A stretch of DNA of 64,000 bases from Knoxdaviesia capensis (Eukaryota; Ascomycota; Sordariomycetes; Microascales; Gondwanamycetaceae): positions 1,401,339 through 1,465,338 of the forward strand of contig LNGK01000004.1 in the NCBI GenBank assembly GCA_001510575.1. The letters are read 5' to 3'. The notes beneath the pieces are model-generated. The model made no database searches. It was given only the letters and a program-made list of their open reading frames with translations, and was not told where the DNA came from. Numbering within the stretch: the stretch's first letter is position 1; each line of letters starts with the position of its first letter. Shown piece after piece: positions 38,831 through 50,463 of this stretch. The position numbers were made by a program, and so were the translations under genes.

Positions 38831-41800
38831 ATGACGTCGGTCCAGTCCTCGATGCCTATGCAGCATCATGGCCAGGGCCTACCCATGGGTGCTGTCTCCA
38901 AGCAAGATATGGAAACTGCTTTCAAGGTTTGTTCTTTTTATCCATCTAGTCCATTTATTCCTTGTTCATGGTGGTGGCTTTCAATCTTGGTGATGCTGCT
39001 GATATCATGATGCTGTTTCGCTGACCCTGACTTTGTTTTGCCCGTTGATAGAGACTGAAAGAAATGAAGGAACAAGGCGTCCCTCCTACCGATCCTGAAT
39101 ACATCAAAACCCAAAATTTTCTAAAATCCGTCCAGCAACAGTACCAAATGCGGGACTATTTACGCCGCCAGCAAATGCAGCAACAACAACAGCAACAACA
39201 GCAACAACAACAACAACAACAGGCACAGCAAATGCCGCACCAAAATGGAGTTTCTAACGGAGCCCATTCAAACCATTTTCCCCCCAAACATCAACAACAA
39301 CCTCCCCAACAACAACCGTCGCAGATTTTCTCCTCTCAACAACCTCCCACTCTGCAACAATCGTCCCAATCGTCGCAACAACCGCAACAACCCTCACAGT
39401 CTCAACAGCAGCAGCAGGCTCCCCACGCATCGCCTGCTTTGTCCCAGACTGCTGCTGGTGCCTCGACAAATCCTCAATCCACCTCGTCACCTTCGGGAAC
39501 CCCTAACGGCTCGACCCCCTCGGGATTTCATTTCAGCTCGCAACAACTTTCTCTGCTGCGCGACCAGATCGCCGCTTTCAAGGGTCTTTCCCGCAACGCT
39601 GGTATTCCTCTGCAGATGCAACAGAGCCTGTTTGCTCAACGCTTGCGCAAACACCCCATGGCTCTGAAGGAAGCCCCGCCGCTGCTGGTGTCGGCCTCGC
39701 CGGCCGCCGGGTCGGACGGTGGAGCGGTTGGCGCTAATGGCATGCCCGCTCCCCCCATTGACGGCCCGCTGCGTCCCAAGAGCCCGCTGTTCAAGTCGGT
39801 GCGGGATCCCTACACATCAGGCCTGATCCAGCCGACCATTTCCTACGGCGATCATGCCTCCCGCAAGAACCGCCGCCACATCCCGGGCGTTCTTCCCATG
39901 GGCATCGATTTCGACCTCTTGCGCTACGAGCGCGAGCAGGTTGTCCTCAACCGCATGAAGGCGCGTTACGCCCAGCTCAAGACGCTCCCGGCCACCACAG
40001 CCCAGTGGGACTCGCGCAACGAGCCTGTCGAGCTTGACGACACCGCCAAGGTCAAGGCGCTGATTGAGAAGAAGTCCATCGAGCAGTTTGGCCGCCAGCG
40101 CCAGCTCCGTGAAGCCATTGCGCGTCAGATGCTCCACTTCGAAAATCTGGCCATGACTACTAACCGGACCAGCTACCGTCGTATCAAGAAGCAGACTGTG
40201 CGCGAGGCTCGCATCACCGAGAAGCTGGAGAAGCAGCAGCGCGACGCGCGCGAGAACCGCGAGAAGAAGAAGCACGACGACTTCCTGCGCGCCATTTCGT
40301 CGCACCGCGCCGAGATCTCGCAGCTTGCCGCCAACCGCAAGAACAAGGGCTCGCGCCTCAGCAAGCTTGTCTACAACCACCACTTCAACATCGAGAAGGA
40401 AGAGCAGAAGCGCATCGAGCGTACCGCCAAGCAGCGTCTGCAGGCTCTTAAGGCCAACGACGAAGAGGCCTACCTCAAGCTGCTCGACCAGGCCAAGGAT
40501 ACCCGTATCACCCACCTGCTCCGCCAGACCGATGGCTTCCTCAAGCAGCTGGCCTCGTCCGTCAAGGCCCAGCAGCGCCAGGCTGCCCAGCGCTACGGCG
40601 ACGACGGCTACGCGGCTGCCGCCGAGGAAGAGGAAGAAGAAGAGGAGGAGATTGAGGTCAACGAGGATGACGAGGAGAGCGCTCGCAAGATCGACTACTA
40701 CGCCGTGGCCCATCGCATCAAGGAGGAGGTCACCGAGCAGGCGAACATCCTGGTGGGTGGCCGGCTCAAGGAGTACCAGATCAAGGGTCTTCAGTGGATG
40801 ATTTCGCTGTACAACAACAACCTGAACGGTATTCTGGCCGACGAAATGGGTCTCGGAAAGACCATCCAGACCATTTCGCTCATCACCTATCTCATTGAGC
40901 GCAAGAAGCAGCCGGGCCCGTACCTGGTTATCGTCCCGCTTTCCACCCTTACCAACTGGAACCTCGAGTTCGAGAAGTGGGCGCCGTCGGTGGCCCGCGT
41001 GGTGTACAAGGGCCCGCCCAACACCCGCCGCGCTCACCAGGACCGCATTCGCCAGGGCAACTTCCAGGTGCTGCTGACGACGTACGAATACATCATCAAG
41101 GACCGGCCGATCCTCAGCAAGATCAAGTGGTTCCACATGATCATCGACGAGGGTCACCGCATGAAGAACAGCAACTCCAAGTTGACGTCGACCATCCAGA
41201 ACTACTACAACACTCGCTTCCGCCTTATTCTGACCGGTACCCCGCTGCAGAACAACCTCGGTGAACTGTGGGCCATGCTCAACTTTGTGCTGCCCAACAT
41301 TTTCAAGTCGGCCACCACGTTTGATGAGTGGTTCAACACTCCGTTTGCCAACACGGGAGGTCAGGACAAGATGGAGCTGACGGAAGAAGAGCAGATTCTC
41401 GTCATTCGCCGTCTCCACAAGGTGCTGCGGCCGTTCCTGCTGCGTCGTCTGAAGAAGGATGTGGAGAAGGACTTGCCCGACAAGACCGAGAAGGTCATCA
41501 AGTGCAAGTTCTCGGCGCTGCAGTCCAAGCTGTACAAGCAGATGGTTACGCACAACAAGATCATTGTCAGCGATGGAAAGGGCGGCAAGGCCGGTGCTCG
41601 CGGTCTCAGCAACATGATTATGCAGCTGCGCAAGCTCTGCAACCACCCGTTCGTGTTTGACGAGGTGGAGAACGTGCTGAACCCGCACAACGTCAGCAAC
41701 GACATGCTGTGGCGTACGTCGGGCAAGTTTGAGCTGCTTGACCGCATTTTGCCCAAGTACCAGGCGTCGAACCATCGCGTGCTCATGTTCTTCCAGATGA

Positions 41801-43461
41801 CAGCCATCATGGATATCATGGAGGACTACCTCCGGTACCGCAAGGTTGAATACCTGCGCCTCGACGGTACCACCAAGTCGGAGGATCGTTCCGAGCTTCT
41901 GTACGAGTTCAACCGGCCCGACTCCAAGTACTTCATGTTCTTGCTGTCGACCCGTGCCGGTGGTCTGGGTCTCAACCTGCAGACGGCCGATACCGTCATC
42001 ATCTACGATTCAGATTGGAACCCCCATCAGGATCTGCAGGCGCAAGATCGTGCGCATCGTATCGGACAGAAGAACGAGGTGCGCATTCTGCGGCTGATCA
42101 GCTCGAACTCGGTTGAGGAGAAGATTCTCGAGCGTGCGCGGTTCAAGCTGGACATGGACGGCAAGGTTATCCAGGCCGGTCGGTTCGACAACAAGTCTTC
42201 GGAGACCGATCGCGACGCCATGCTGCGGACGCTGCTGGAGACGGCCGATATGGCCGAGTCGGGCGAGCAGGAAGAGATGGACGACGAGGAGTTGAATTTG
42301 ATTCTTGCTCGCAGCGACGATGAGGTCAAGATGTTCCAGCAGATGGACGACAAGCGCCGGGAGGATCCTGTGTACGGCGACAAGCAGGGCTGCAAGAAAC
42401 TTTCTCGCCTCATGGCGGAGAACGAGCTTCCCGATATCTACCTGGGAGATGGCCTGCCGGAGGTCGATGAGGAGGAGGTGGTGCTGGGCCGTGGCGCGCG
42501 TGAGCGCACCAAGGTCAAGTACGACGACGGCCTGACCGAAGAGCAGTGGCTCATGGCCGTCGACGATGACGAGGACAGCCCCGAGGCGGCGGCGGCGCGC
42601 AAGCAAGCGCGTAAGGATAAGCGTGAGGCGAACCGAGCTCGCAGACTTGCTGCCGGCGGTGTGGCGTCGGAGGGCAACTCCCCTTCGGCTAGCCGGGCCA
42701 GCTCGGAGGAGCCGGAGGCTACTCCGAAGAAGCGTGGCCGCAAGCCGGGCTTCAAGGTGGAGAAGCGCAAGGCGGAGGACGGGGACGAGGAGCCCCCAGC
42801 CAAGAAGCGCCGTGGCCCGGCTCCTGGCCGTGGCAAGGCGGGAGCTTCGGGCACGGCGACGCCTGGAGCGGGCGCCAATGGCGCAGCGGGCGGCATGACG
42901 ATTCCTCAGCGCGACGTGCTGCAGAAGAGCCTGCGCAAGCTGTACGAGGGCCTGATGACGCTGGAGACGGACGACCCGGTGGAGGCGGGCGGAGACGACA
43001 ACGACAACGAGTCGGAGCCGGACCGCCGGCTGGTGATTGGACCGTTCATCAAGCTGCCGCACAAGCGCGACTACGCCGACTACTACATGGTGATCCAGAG
43101 CCCGATCTGCATGACGATGATCGACAAGAAGATCAAGAAGGAGGAGTACGGCAAGCTGAGCGACATGAAGCGCGACCTGGAGCTGATGCTCAACAACTGC
43201 CGCACGTACAACGAGGACGGCAGCGTGCTCTACAAGGACGCCAACCTGATGGAGGCGTTTGTCAACGAGCGTGTCGACGAGTTCCTCAAGGAGCACGAGG
43301 AGCTGCGCCAGCTGGAGGACGGCGGCGCGGCGGGTTCGGCCAAGGAGGGCAGTGCCGGGCCGGGAGCGCCGGCCAGTGCGTCGGCTACCCCCCGCATCAA
43401 GCTGGTGTCGTCGTCGAGCGGCAAGCCGGCCGAGGGTGGAGACAAGGTGGAGGAGGAGTAA
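38831..43461 (+). CDS. snf2: SWI/SNF- or RSC-type chromatin-remodelling ATPase
   Basis: Two exons, 38831-38926 and 39052-43461; 1501 residues. It is the DNA-translocating motor of a SWI/SNF-class nucleosome remodeller. Domains: Gln-rich N-terminus with a poly-Gln run, QLQ domain (about 190-227, SSQQLSLLRDQIAAFK), HSA helix binding actin-related proteins (about 378-450), and the SNF2 ATPase (from about 603). The ATPase has Walker A DEMGLGKT (about 628), the DEGH box (about 729) and helicase C motifs including STRAGGLGLNLQ and QAQDRAHRIGQ. A SnAC region (about 1095-1200), an AT-hook KKRGRKPGFK (about 1258) and a C-terminal bromodomain (about 1318-1450, with YYMVIQSPICM and NNCRTYNEDG) follow. 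The last two bind DNA and acetyl-lysine. Sequence alone does not tell Snf2 from Sth1/Snf21. The first intron is GTTTGT...TAG. Confidence 0.95.
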
Positions 43462-45053
43462 AGGGAAGATATGGAAGGGTGGAGTCGGGGGGTAGGAAAG
43501 GAAGGGAGGGTAGTAGTTAGTCAAATTCGGTTCTTTTTTTCTGGGTCGAGGTGAGATTTCTGGGGAGGATCGGTGTTGCCGTTATCTCTCTCGCGAGGGG
43601 TGATGCACTGCTTCTCTTGGCTCTTTTTAAGATTTCAGGTTCCCCTACACTTTTCTTCTGTTCCCTTCTGCTTTTCGTCATTTTCTGTATGGATTGGTTG
43701 GACCCGGTGTTTTAATTCCCCCTTTCTATCTTGTTGACCTGCGGATCTGGAGACATGCTTCCCGACTCGAACACACACGCATACCCACCCCAACATCATC
43801 ACTCCACCACCATCATTCTTTTTCCGTGTTCGTTTCTGGGGGGGGGTGTTCCTGATCCGGCTGGTTCGTGTACCTCTTTCTCTTTTCTCTTTTTCTTCTT
43901 TCCTTTTCATGTGTTTCTAAGTCTCTGGGGATTATGCTTTTTCGGGTGGAGAGAGAGTATGGAGTTTGCGCTTCGTTTTCGTCGTTTTCTGGGTTTCCAC
44001 CCTCTTTTTTGTACCTCGTTTTGCTGGATGTGTGTGCTCTGAGTTTCATATTTTCCTTAGTCGAAGCATCTGGCGTTGCGTATAATGGAATTTCGTCTTT
44101 CGTTTTCCTTTCTCGGGGGGTTTTGTGACTGGGGGTTGTGAGAGTGTGGGTGTGGAACGTCGAGGGGTGTAAAGCAGTGAAGAAAATTCTGGAGACTGGG
44201 CGGGATGGGGCGGGACCGGTTCCGGAGACGGGCTGAGAGCCGGGGCGGGCGTGGGTCTTGTGGAATGTGCGCAGTATGTGGTCTCCTTGGGATTTTCGAA
44301 GGGCGGACACAATGTATGCGCCGACCAGTCGGGAGAGAGTGCAACGGGGCTCGAGAGAAAGTGTCTCTCGACTTAAGCCGTGACGCTTGACCGAGATCTC
44401 TCTGCACTTTCTTAGGTGGACACGCCGTCCCGTCCCCCGGCACAAACCGCCTCCGCAGCGTTCAGTCCCCACCGACTACGTCCGAAAGTTGGATGCGGGC
44501 CCCGTCACGGGCAGCATGGCCTCCCACGATCGCAAAAAACCAGGCAGACCACCGTGGACATGAGGCGGAACAACAGCACTTTTCCCGCGCACTGTGGAGG
44601 GGACCGGCTCGACCGAACAGCTCTGTGGGGAGTTTCATGCCCAAGAGAGGTCGTTCGTGAGCTCGCAGGACGTCGGGGTCACAGTCACCCGAGCGTCAGG
44701 GCGATCGGGGGGCCCGGCCGGGATATTTGGGTGGGGCCGGACCTCGACTGCCGCGCGGCTCTTTCGTGCGGGGAGATCTAGGGCCTACACTTCTTTCATT
44801 ACGGCTAGAGTCACAGGCATGATAGTTTTATGGAGAAAATAAAATGCACGTTGGGACTCCAAAACATGTATTGCCTATCTATCTGTCTGTCTATGCTCTA
44901 TACGATTGCTGTATTTCCGAGCCTCCCGCCCGGTGTGGCGTATTGGACTACGAAACGGGCCACGGCGACGGCATGGGTATGCAGGCTGTATGGTGCTAGC
45001 TTTGGTGTCGTCCACATGTAACCAGTGAGGGCACAGCGGCCGACAAGTGCTGG
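43462..45053. other. Intergenic: snf2 3' flank
   Basis: About 600 bases of T-rich 3' flank, then GC-rich DNA to the retroelement relic. No supportable gene. Confidence 0.55.
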
Positions 45054-45083
45054 CGAGCTGGCCCGGCTAGCCGAAGGGGAGTT
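45054..45083 (-). repeat. 30-bp exact inverted copy of a snf2 coding segment
   Basis: Read on the minus strand, these 30 bases are identical to snf2 bases 42676-42705 (encoding most of NSPSASRASS). Allowing one mismatch, the match extends four more bases (AGGG) on one side. It begins exactly where similarity to the retrotransposon protease ends. Confidence 0.85.
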
Positions 45084-45862
45084 TCCCTTGTTCAAACCAT
45101 CTTTCATCATTGACAGAATGCACAGACGCACCTGTGTCAAACAGCTAGTCTATTCTGGTATAAGACGATGAATAGGCAAATAGATCATAACTAATCACTT
45201 CTTCTTTAAAACATTCTATAGTACTAATAGGAAAAGAAGAAGGGGAAGACTTACTAATAGTCTTTCGCCGTTTTTCAAACACATCATCAGTTAATATCAT
45301 AGCGCTTATAACTCTCTTATAACTAGTTATATTCGCACTTACGTTTACCTTACCGTAAGTAGTAGAAGACTTCTACTATTATTACTTACGAGCTTTAATT
45401 CGATAATCACGCTCCTTATAGCTAAGGCGGTTATAGTGCCTATATCGAATTATCGGTTATAAACTAGGCTTATTCTTCTAGTTATTCTAGTAAGCGCTAC
45501 TATTACGAGTGTTATTATTATTATTATTGTTGCTATCCTTTTTATCGTTCGAACTAGGCTTATTATCGGACTTTGAATTAAATCGTCTATCTAACTTCTT
45601 TAAGTCTAAAGTAACTCTCTCTCGCTCTTAAAATAGCTATACTAACTATTTATAAAGCTCGTCTAACGTCCTATCTAACTACACCGTAATGCGTGCAGTA
45701 ACTTGCGTCTTAGTGTTAAAGGCATCCTTTACCGCTATCAGTAGCAGGACGGTCTTGATGTCATCCGTAACATCAGCCCCATGGCGTTGGACTTCGAGTT
45801 ACTTCTGATCGAAGCGCGAGAGGAAAGTGACAAATTTCTCACCTCGCTTCATAGCAGAGGAA
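45084..45862 (-). mobile_element. RIP-degraded LTR-retrotransposon fragment (gag to protease)
   Basis: Minus strand, 5' to 3'. A gag-like stretch begins KRGEKFVTFLSRFDQ and continues after a stop (about 45835-45690). Then comes an Asn/Lys-rich linker and a mutated zinc knuckle (45403-45444) in which all three Cys and the His of CX2CX4HX4C are Tyr. A protease start LFDTGASVHSVND (about 45150-45110) is preceded by TAG where a Trp is likely. Between 45160 and 45720 the DNA is extremely TA-rich with many stops, the mark of RIP (CpA to TpA). DTGAS-x-H-x-x-ND suggests a Ty1/copia-like element, but no integrase, reverse transcriptase or LTR is present here. Non-functional. Confidence 0.8.
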
Positions 45863-46843
45863 CTCACATCCAACAGGGGGGGGGGGGGGCCACCGGCGCC
45901 GTGGGAGGGGTGGCCCGTCCCATCGGCCGGGAACGTGGGCTTGGGTATCCCGCCGCAGAGATCACCGCCCGTCCAGTCTACACGCCCCCCCCCCGTCTAA
46001 GGTAACTGGGGCCAGGCTACGCGGGGAGACCCGCTGTTCGCCGAGGCCGGCGGGCCGTGCAGAGAGCGAGGTGTGCATATCACGGGAGAGACCGTCCAGC
46101 ACTGGTGGCGGGAAGAAGAGGAGAGTAGTGACCACAGCTGGCGTGGAGTTGGAGGCAGAGCGCATGCGGGCTAAAGAAAAGAAGGGTGTTGGGAAACGGA
46201 GTGGCTCGGGCGTCAACCGAGTGCCCGCGGAGGAGCCACCAGGGGATTCAGAGGCCGGAACGCGTTCGGCGGCGGCGGCGGACACGGTTGTCCATCCGCC
46301 GATAGGTGTCTAGGCAGCGGCGCGCGCAGGGATGTCACACTCTGTCGGTGGGTGCCGGGATGGAGCGGGGGGTTGGTGGTTTGTCCCCGGGCCATAGAGG
46401 AGGCCGCTGTATATGGAGACCGTCCGGAATAGACGCATCGGAGCGAGGCGGCGGTACAGAGGGAGAGGGGGGCGCCAGCAACGCTGTGTTTCAGGTCTAT
46501 GGGGGATCTTCAGCGCCGAGGGTTGGTGCTATGATAGCTTTAGAAGGACTGGGATGGTCAGGACTGCGCGCCAGTTAGAGTTGAAAGTAGCGGGCCTTCT
46601 CCTTCAAGATGTGAGCTTTTTTTGCTGGGGTTCAAGCTGCGAAGAGGGAGAGAGTTGAGAGTGGGAACTGCTCTATATAGGCTTTGGAAACAGGGGAGGT
46701 GGTCGTGTTTGGCTTTTCTGTTCTGGCTGTGTGAATCGGACTTGATGGATGAATCATGCATGATATGTGATTCATGATTGTGCTTTAGAGTTGCCAACTT
46801 GGTAAAGGGCGAGTGGCCATCGAGTATCTCTTGATATCCTCAA

Positions 46844-46879
<36 letters not shown>

Positions 46880-47450
46880 TTACGCATCCGACTGAGTCAT
46901 ATTTCAACACCTCCCTCTCTTGTACAAGTTCCGTAGACGACAACAGTGACAGCAGCCAAACTGGGTCTTCTCCCCACAGCTGTTCTAGAACTCACCAGAC
47001 GCAGGAATAGCAAGAACTCTCAATGCGAGAACACGTCGCTGGATGCTGGGAGACAACGTGAAAACTGCGCTGCATGTTGCTGAGAGGGCGACGAGAGACA
47101 CTCATTTGCGATCCGTGTTATTATTGTCGGACTAGCCTGCGCTGTGGTCGGAATTAGGGGGGCTGCTCATCTTGTCGGTCTGGTGTTTTGGTGGGAAGAA
47201 GAAGGGGGGGGAACTGTGTTGGCGGTCTGCGAGAGATTGACGAAGGAATAGAAAGGTGGGAGAGGGCCGGTGGACTTTTTAAGTGAGGGGAGAGGCCTTG
47301 CTGGACAACTTGAACATTTTCACTCAACTGACTGGAAATACATACACTCCTTTCCTGGTGGTGCTGATGTGTGTAAGTGGTGATGCCCGGGTGTATCTAA
47401 GGGGATAACCCTTAGCCAACCCTAACCCAACCCTTACACTAGGGTTACAG
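45863..47450. other. Intergenic with G-runs, (AG)n and CCCTAA-like repeats
   Basis: A 13-14 base G run lies immediately beside the relic (45877-45889). A (AG)n run is at 46847-46874, an ATGAATCA/TGATTCAT inverted repeat at 46749-46776, and clustered CCCTAA/CCCAA units at 47412-47448. No supportable gene. Confidence 0.55.
46847..46874. repeat. (AG)n microsatellite, 28 bp
   Basis: An uninterrupted AG run. Confidence 0.97.
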
Positions 47451-48603
47451 AATCATCTTAGGGTCTAACCTCAGTGGCTTGGTACGACCAGAATGAATCT
47501 CGGGCGAGCAATTCCCGGAAGGGAAAAGACGAAGCGGGTACGGGCGGACGGTAAGTTTGGCAGGTCAGACACTGCATTCCTGGGGAAGAGAAAGACACAC
47601 TTTACGACGTATGTGTGTCCCTTTCGAGCGTGGACTGTGGATATCCACGGTGGCCTGACACTTTCCGGAGAATCATCCGATCTTGCGGCGGTGGGTTGGG
47701 GCTGGCGGTGCACCGCTGTCAGGTGCTTTTTCCCCGGCGCTGGACCGGCTGCATGCGTGCTGGATTCTGGGTCGTGGAGCCTGCAGAAGCCCCGAGACAC
47801 GCAGGTTTGTGTGGTCCCTGTCCGGAGAACTACGAGGATGGGACCAACAGGGTGGTCTGCTCCGCCAGCGCTTAGACTCGCTTATGACCTAGAGCGAACC
47901 GTACGTTTCTGTTTTTTTGGGTCTTCTTGGGTCTTGGACCCAGCACTGGCTTTGGGCCGCGTCTCTCTCTCTCTAGAGATCCTGTTCCGGGCCAGGCTGG
48001 TTCAGGAACAGCGGCAACGCGCGAGAGAAAGGGCTTGTGAGGCAGAGATGGAGGGAGTGGGGGAGGGAGATCACCTTGTTTTCTTGGTGCGCGGCTGGCG
48101 TGGGATGACGTTTGCAGACACACATGGTCACATCTGGAAATGGAGTGATGATGTTAGTCCTGAGGTCGAGACGGAGGCGTGTCGACGGGATATATAAACC
48201 CGACGGTGACCGCGGTGGGAGTTCTCCAGGGCTCTGGGCTCCAGTATATACAGTCTACAAACATCCATGGACCAGATCCATACTGACGTCGTTATTTGTT
48301 CTGGAACTCATTTTTGGCTGTGGGGATACACCCGCGGGAAACGCCATTGACCGTTGAAAGTCTCTCAAGTCGTACGACTTGCGCATCGACACGCGCTTTT
48401 GGTCTATCGATAAGGGCCTCAGTCAGGGAGCAGGCTCTGTTTTCTTTTATTCTCCTTGTCTACTTGCTTGGGTGAGTTTCCAGCCATTCGGGAGAGAAGA
48501 CACTCTTTCCTCGTCTCTTTACCTTCTTTCTGCTTGATATTCCTCCCTCTCTACCTGTGCTCACACTCTCACATGCATGCGGTAACCCTGCTAACCCTAA
48601 GAT
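47451..48603 (+). promoter_or_regulatory. Promoter and 5' UTR of the PLAC8 gene, with a probable 5'-UTR intron
   Basis: A TATATAAA box lies at 48191-48198. About 280 bases on is a GTGAGT donor (48472), and CTAAC plus AG occur at 48591-48601, just before the ATG at 48604. This fits a 130-bp 5'-UTR intron ending in a telomere-like CTAACCCTAAG. The upstream half shows no supportable gene. Confidence 0.4.
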
Positions 48604-49967
48604 ATGTTGTCCATCCCGCTGACCGACCAGCTCAAGGCCAAGCACTATCTGTCGTACGGCCTGCCGCTGACTCCGTCGCACGCCATGGCCGATCCGGTGC
48701 TCCCGGGCTCGCCGACCGCCCTGTACCACCCGGGGTCGGGCTCGCCGAAACAGACGAACGCGTTGCGGGCCTCGGGCATCGACCTCGGCGAGGACGAGGA
48801 AGAGGAGGCGGTACGGGTGAGCGGGTCGGCGGTGCCCCAGTCGAGCGGATCCGGACCGCCGTCGGCGGAAGCCCCGGAAGTGCGGCAGCCGGAGATCGGT
48901 CATCAGCGCGGGGTGGAGAAGGAGCTGCCCGAGGAGGTGGAGACCCGTGCAGCGCCGGAGCGCCGCATGCCGCTGGTTGGCGGGAACCACACGCGCCAGC
49001 CCGACTTGGACACCGTCAGCCGGCACCTGGAGGAACAGCAGCAGCCCGACCAGAACCGGACGCTCTCCGCACCGCAATCCCCCCGTCCTCCTCCGCGCCC
49101 CGAAAGCCCGCAACAGCAGCACGAGCAACCGCTGGCCGAGTCGCGCCCGTGGACCCCGCCGGTGCCGGCGTTGTCGCCGGCGTACCGCGGGAATAGCCGC
49201 GGGGACGATGCCACGGCCACGGCGTATGCGGTGAATTCCGAGACGGTGCGGGTGATCGCGCGGCCGGGGGAGTGGCGTGAGCCGCTGTTTGAGTGTTTCA
49301 CACCGTTGGACGATTGTCTGCTGTCGATGTTCCTCCCGTGCGTCAGTAAGTGGCTCCCTCCACCATCTCACACACACACACACATCACCCCACCAGTTCA
49401 AGAGAAACTAACGCCCCGTTTCTTCTGTCCGCAGTGCACGGAAAGACCGCCGACCGCATGCGCGACCCGTCGATGCGCAGCTACCGCCCCGTCAACCGCG
49501 AGTTCCTGCTGGGCCTCGCCACGTCGTGCGTCGGCTGCGGCTGCGTGTACATGGCGCTGCGGCGCGGCGAGATCCGCGCCGACTTCGGCATCGGCGGCGG
49601 CGTGCTCGACGACCTGTGCGTGAGCTTCTGCTGCGGCTGCTGCAGCCTCGTGCAGCAGGAGAAAGAGGCGCGCAGCCGCCTCGGCGGGCCGCCCATCACG
49701 TACGCGGACTACACGCCGTATGTGACCGCCCAGGTCGAGGAGTGGCGCCGCATGTACGATGAGCGCGCCGCGAGAGGCGCCGGGGCCTACACCGATCAGC
49801 AGCCGGCCACGCAGCCGCCGATGATGGTCCCGCCGCTGCCGGCTGCGGGCGTGTCGGGGCAGGAGAGCGGCGTGCACCACGGCGAGGCGAACGGGAATGG
49901 GGCGGCAGCGGTGCCGAAGGAAAAGCCGCAGAACGGCGTTCCGGCTACGTCGGGGCCGCATAATTAA
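48604..49967 (+). CDS. PLAC8-family cysteine-rich protein
   Basis: Exons 48604-49345 and 49435-49967; 424 residues. Residues 1-230 are disordered and Pro/Gln/Glu-rich. The PLAC8 domain spans about 232-345: EPLFECFTPLDDCLLSMFLPCV, HGKTADRMRDP, then a hydrophobic GLATSCVGCGCVYMALRRGEIR and LDDLCVSFCCGCCSLVQQEKE. The CC-x-C-x-SLVQQ-x-E ending is the family signature. PLAC8 proteins in plants and fungi are membrane-associated and linked to metal resistance, cell-size control or calcium uptake; the role here is unknown. The exon join gives LPCVMHGKTA, in frame with the domain. The C-terminal 80 residues are again disordered. The gene lies tail-to-tail with the HET gene that ends at 50464. Confidence 0.88.
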
Positions 49968-50463
49968 GCAGAACGCGGCTCTGAGCTTATACGCTCGCAG
50001 ATATCTTGTTCTAAGGGGGTTTTCACAGCCATGGTTCTTCTATCTTGGGCACGGCATGGGATATCAATATGTAGATCACAAACTTCACTGATGCAGAACA
50101 TCAGTCTAACATTGCGGCATAGGTATATAAGAGAAGAAATACACGGGCAATCGGCTAAACAGAACATGATACAGCAGTGCAACAGGAAAAGAAAAGCGAG
50201 GAAAAACCAAAAAAAAGTGTCTTGGGTGGGAGTGGCTGTTCTGTTGTTGAAAAAAGAAAAACGTGAGTCTTTTTTGCTGGAGATATATAATAAAGCAAGG
50301 TTTTGGGTGTCTGGGTCTTGGTCTCATAAAAAAAACAATCAATGAATGGGGAACGTCACAGTAGCGGGAGAAGCTCTGGTGTTGAAGAAGGGGGGCGTTG
50401 CGCATATAGGGGGCAATATACGGGCGAACGTCAGACCCGGAGAGCCCGGAGCTACCCCCCCGT
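49968..50463. other. Convergent intergenic region between the PLAC8 and HET genes
   Basis: A 496-bp shared 3' space with A/T-rich stretches on both strands (for example 50185-50340), suitable for two facing poly(A) regions. No gene seen. Confidence 0.6.

Noticed and set aside
39817..41775. Long open frame (652 codons) on the minus strand inside snf2
   Set aside because: It is the antisense shadow of the conserved ATPase exon. Composition is Leu/Val/Arg-rich with no recognisable domain, as expected opposite GC-rich codons.
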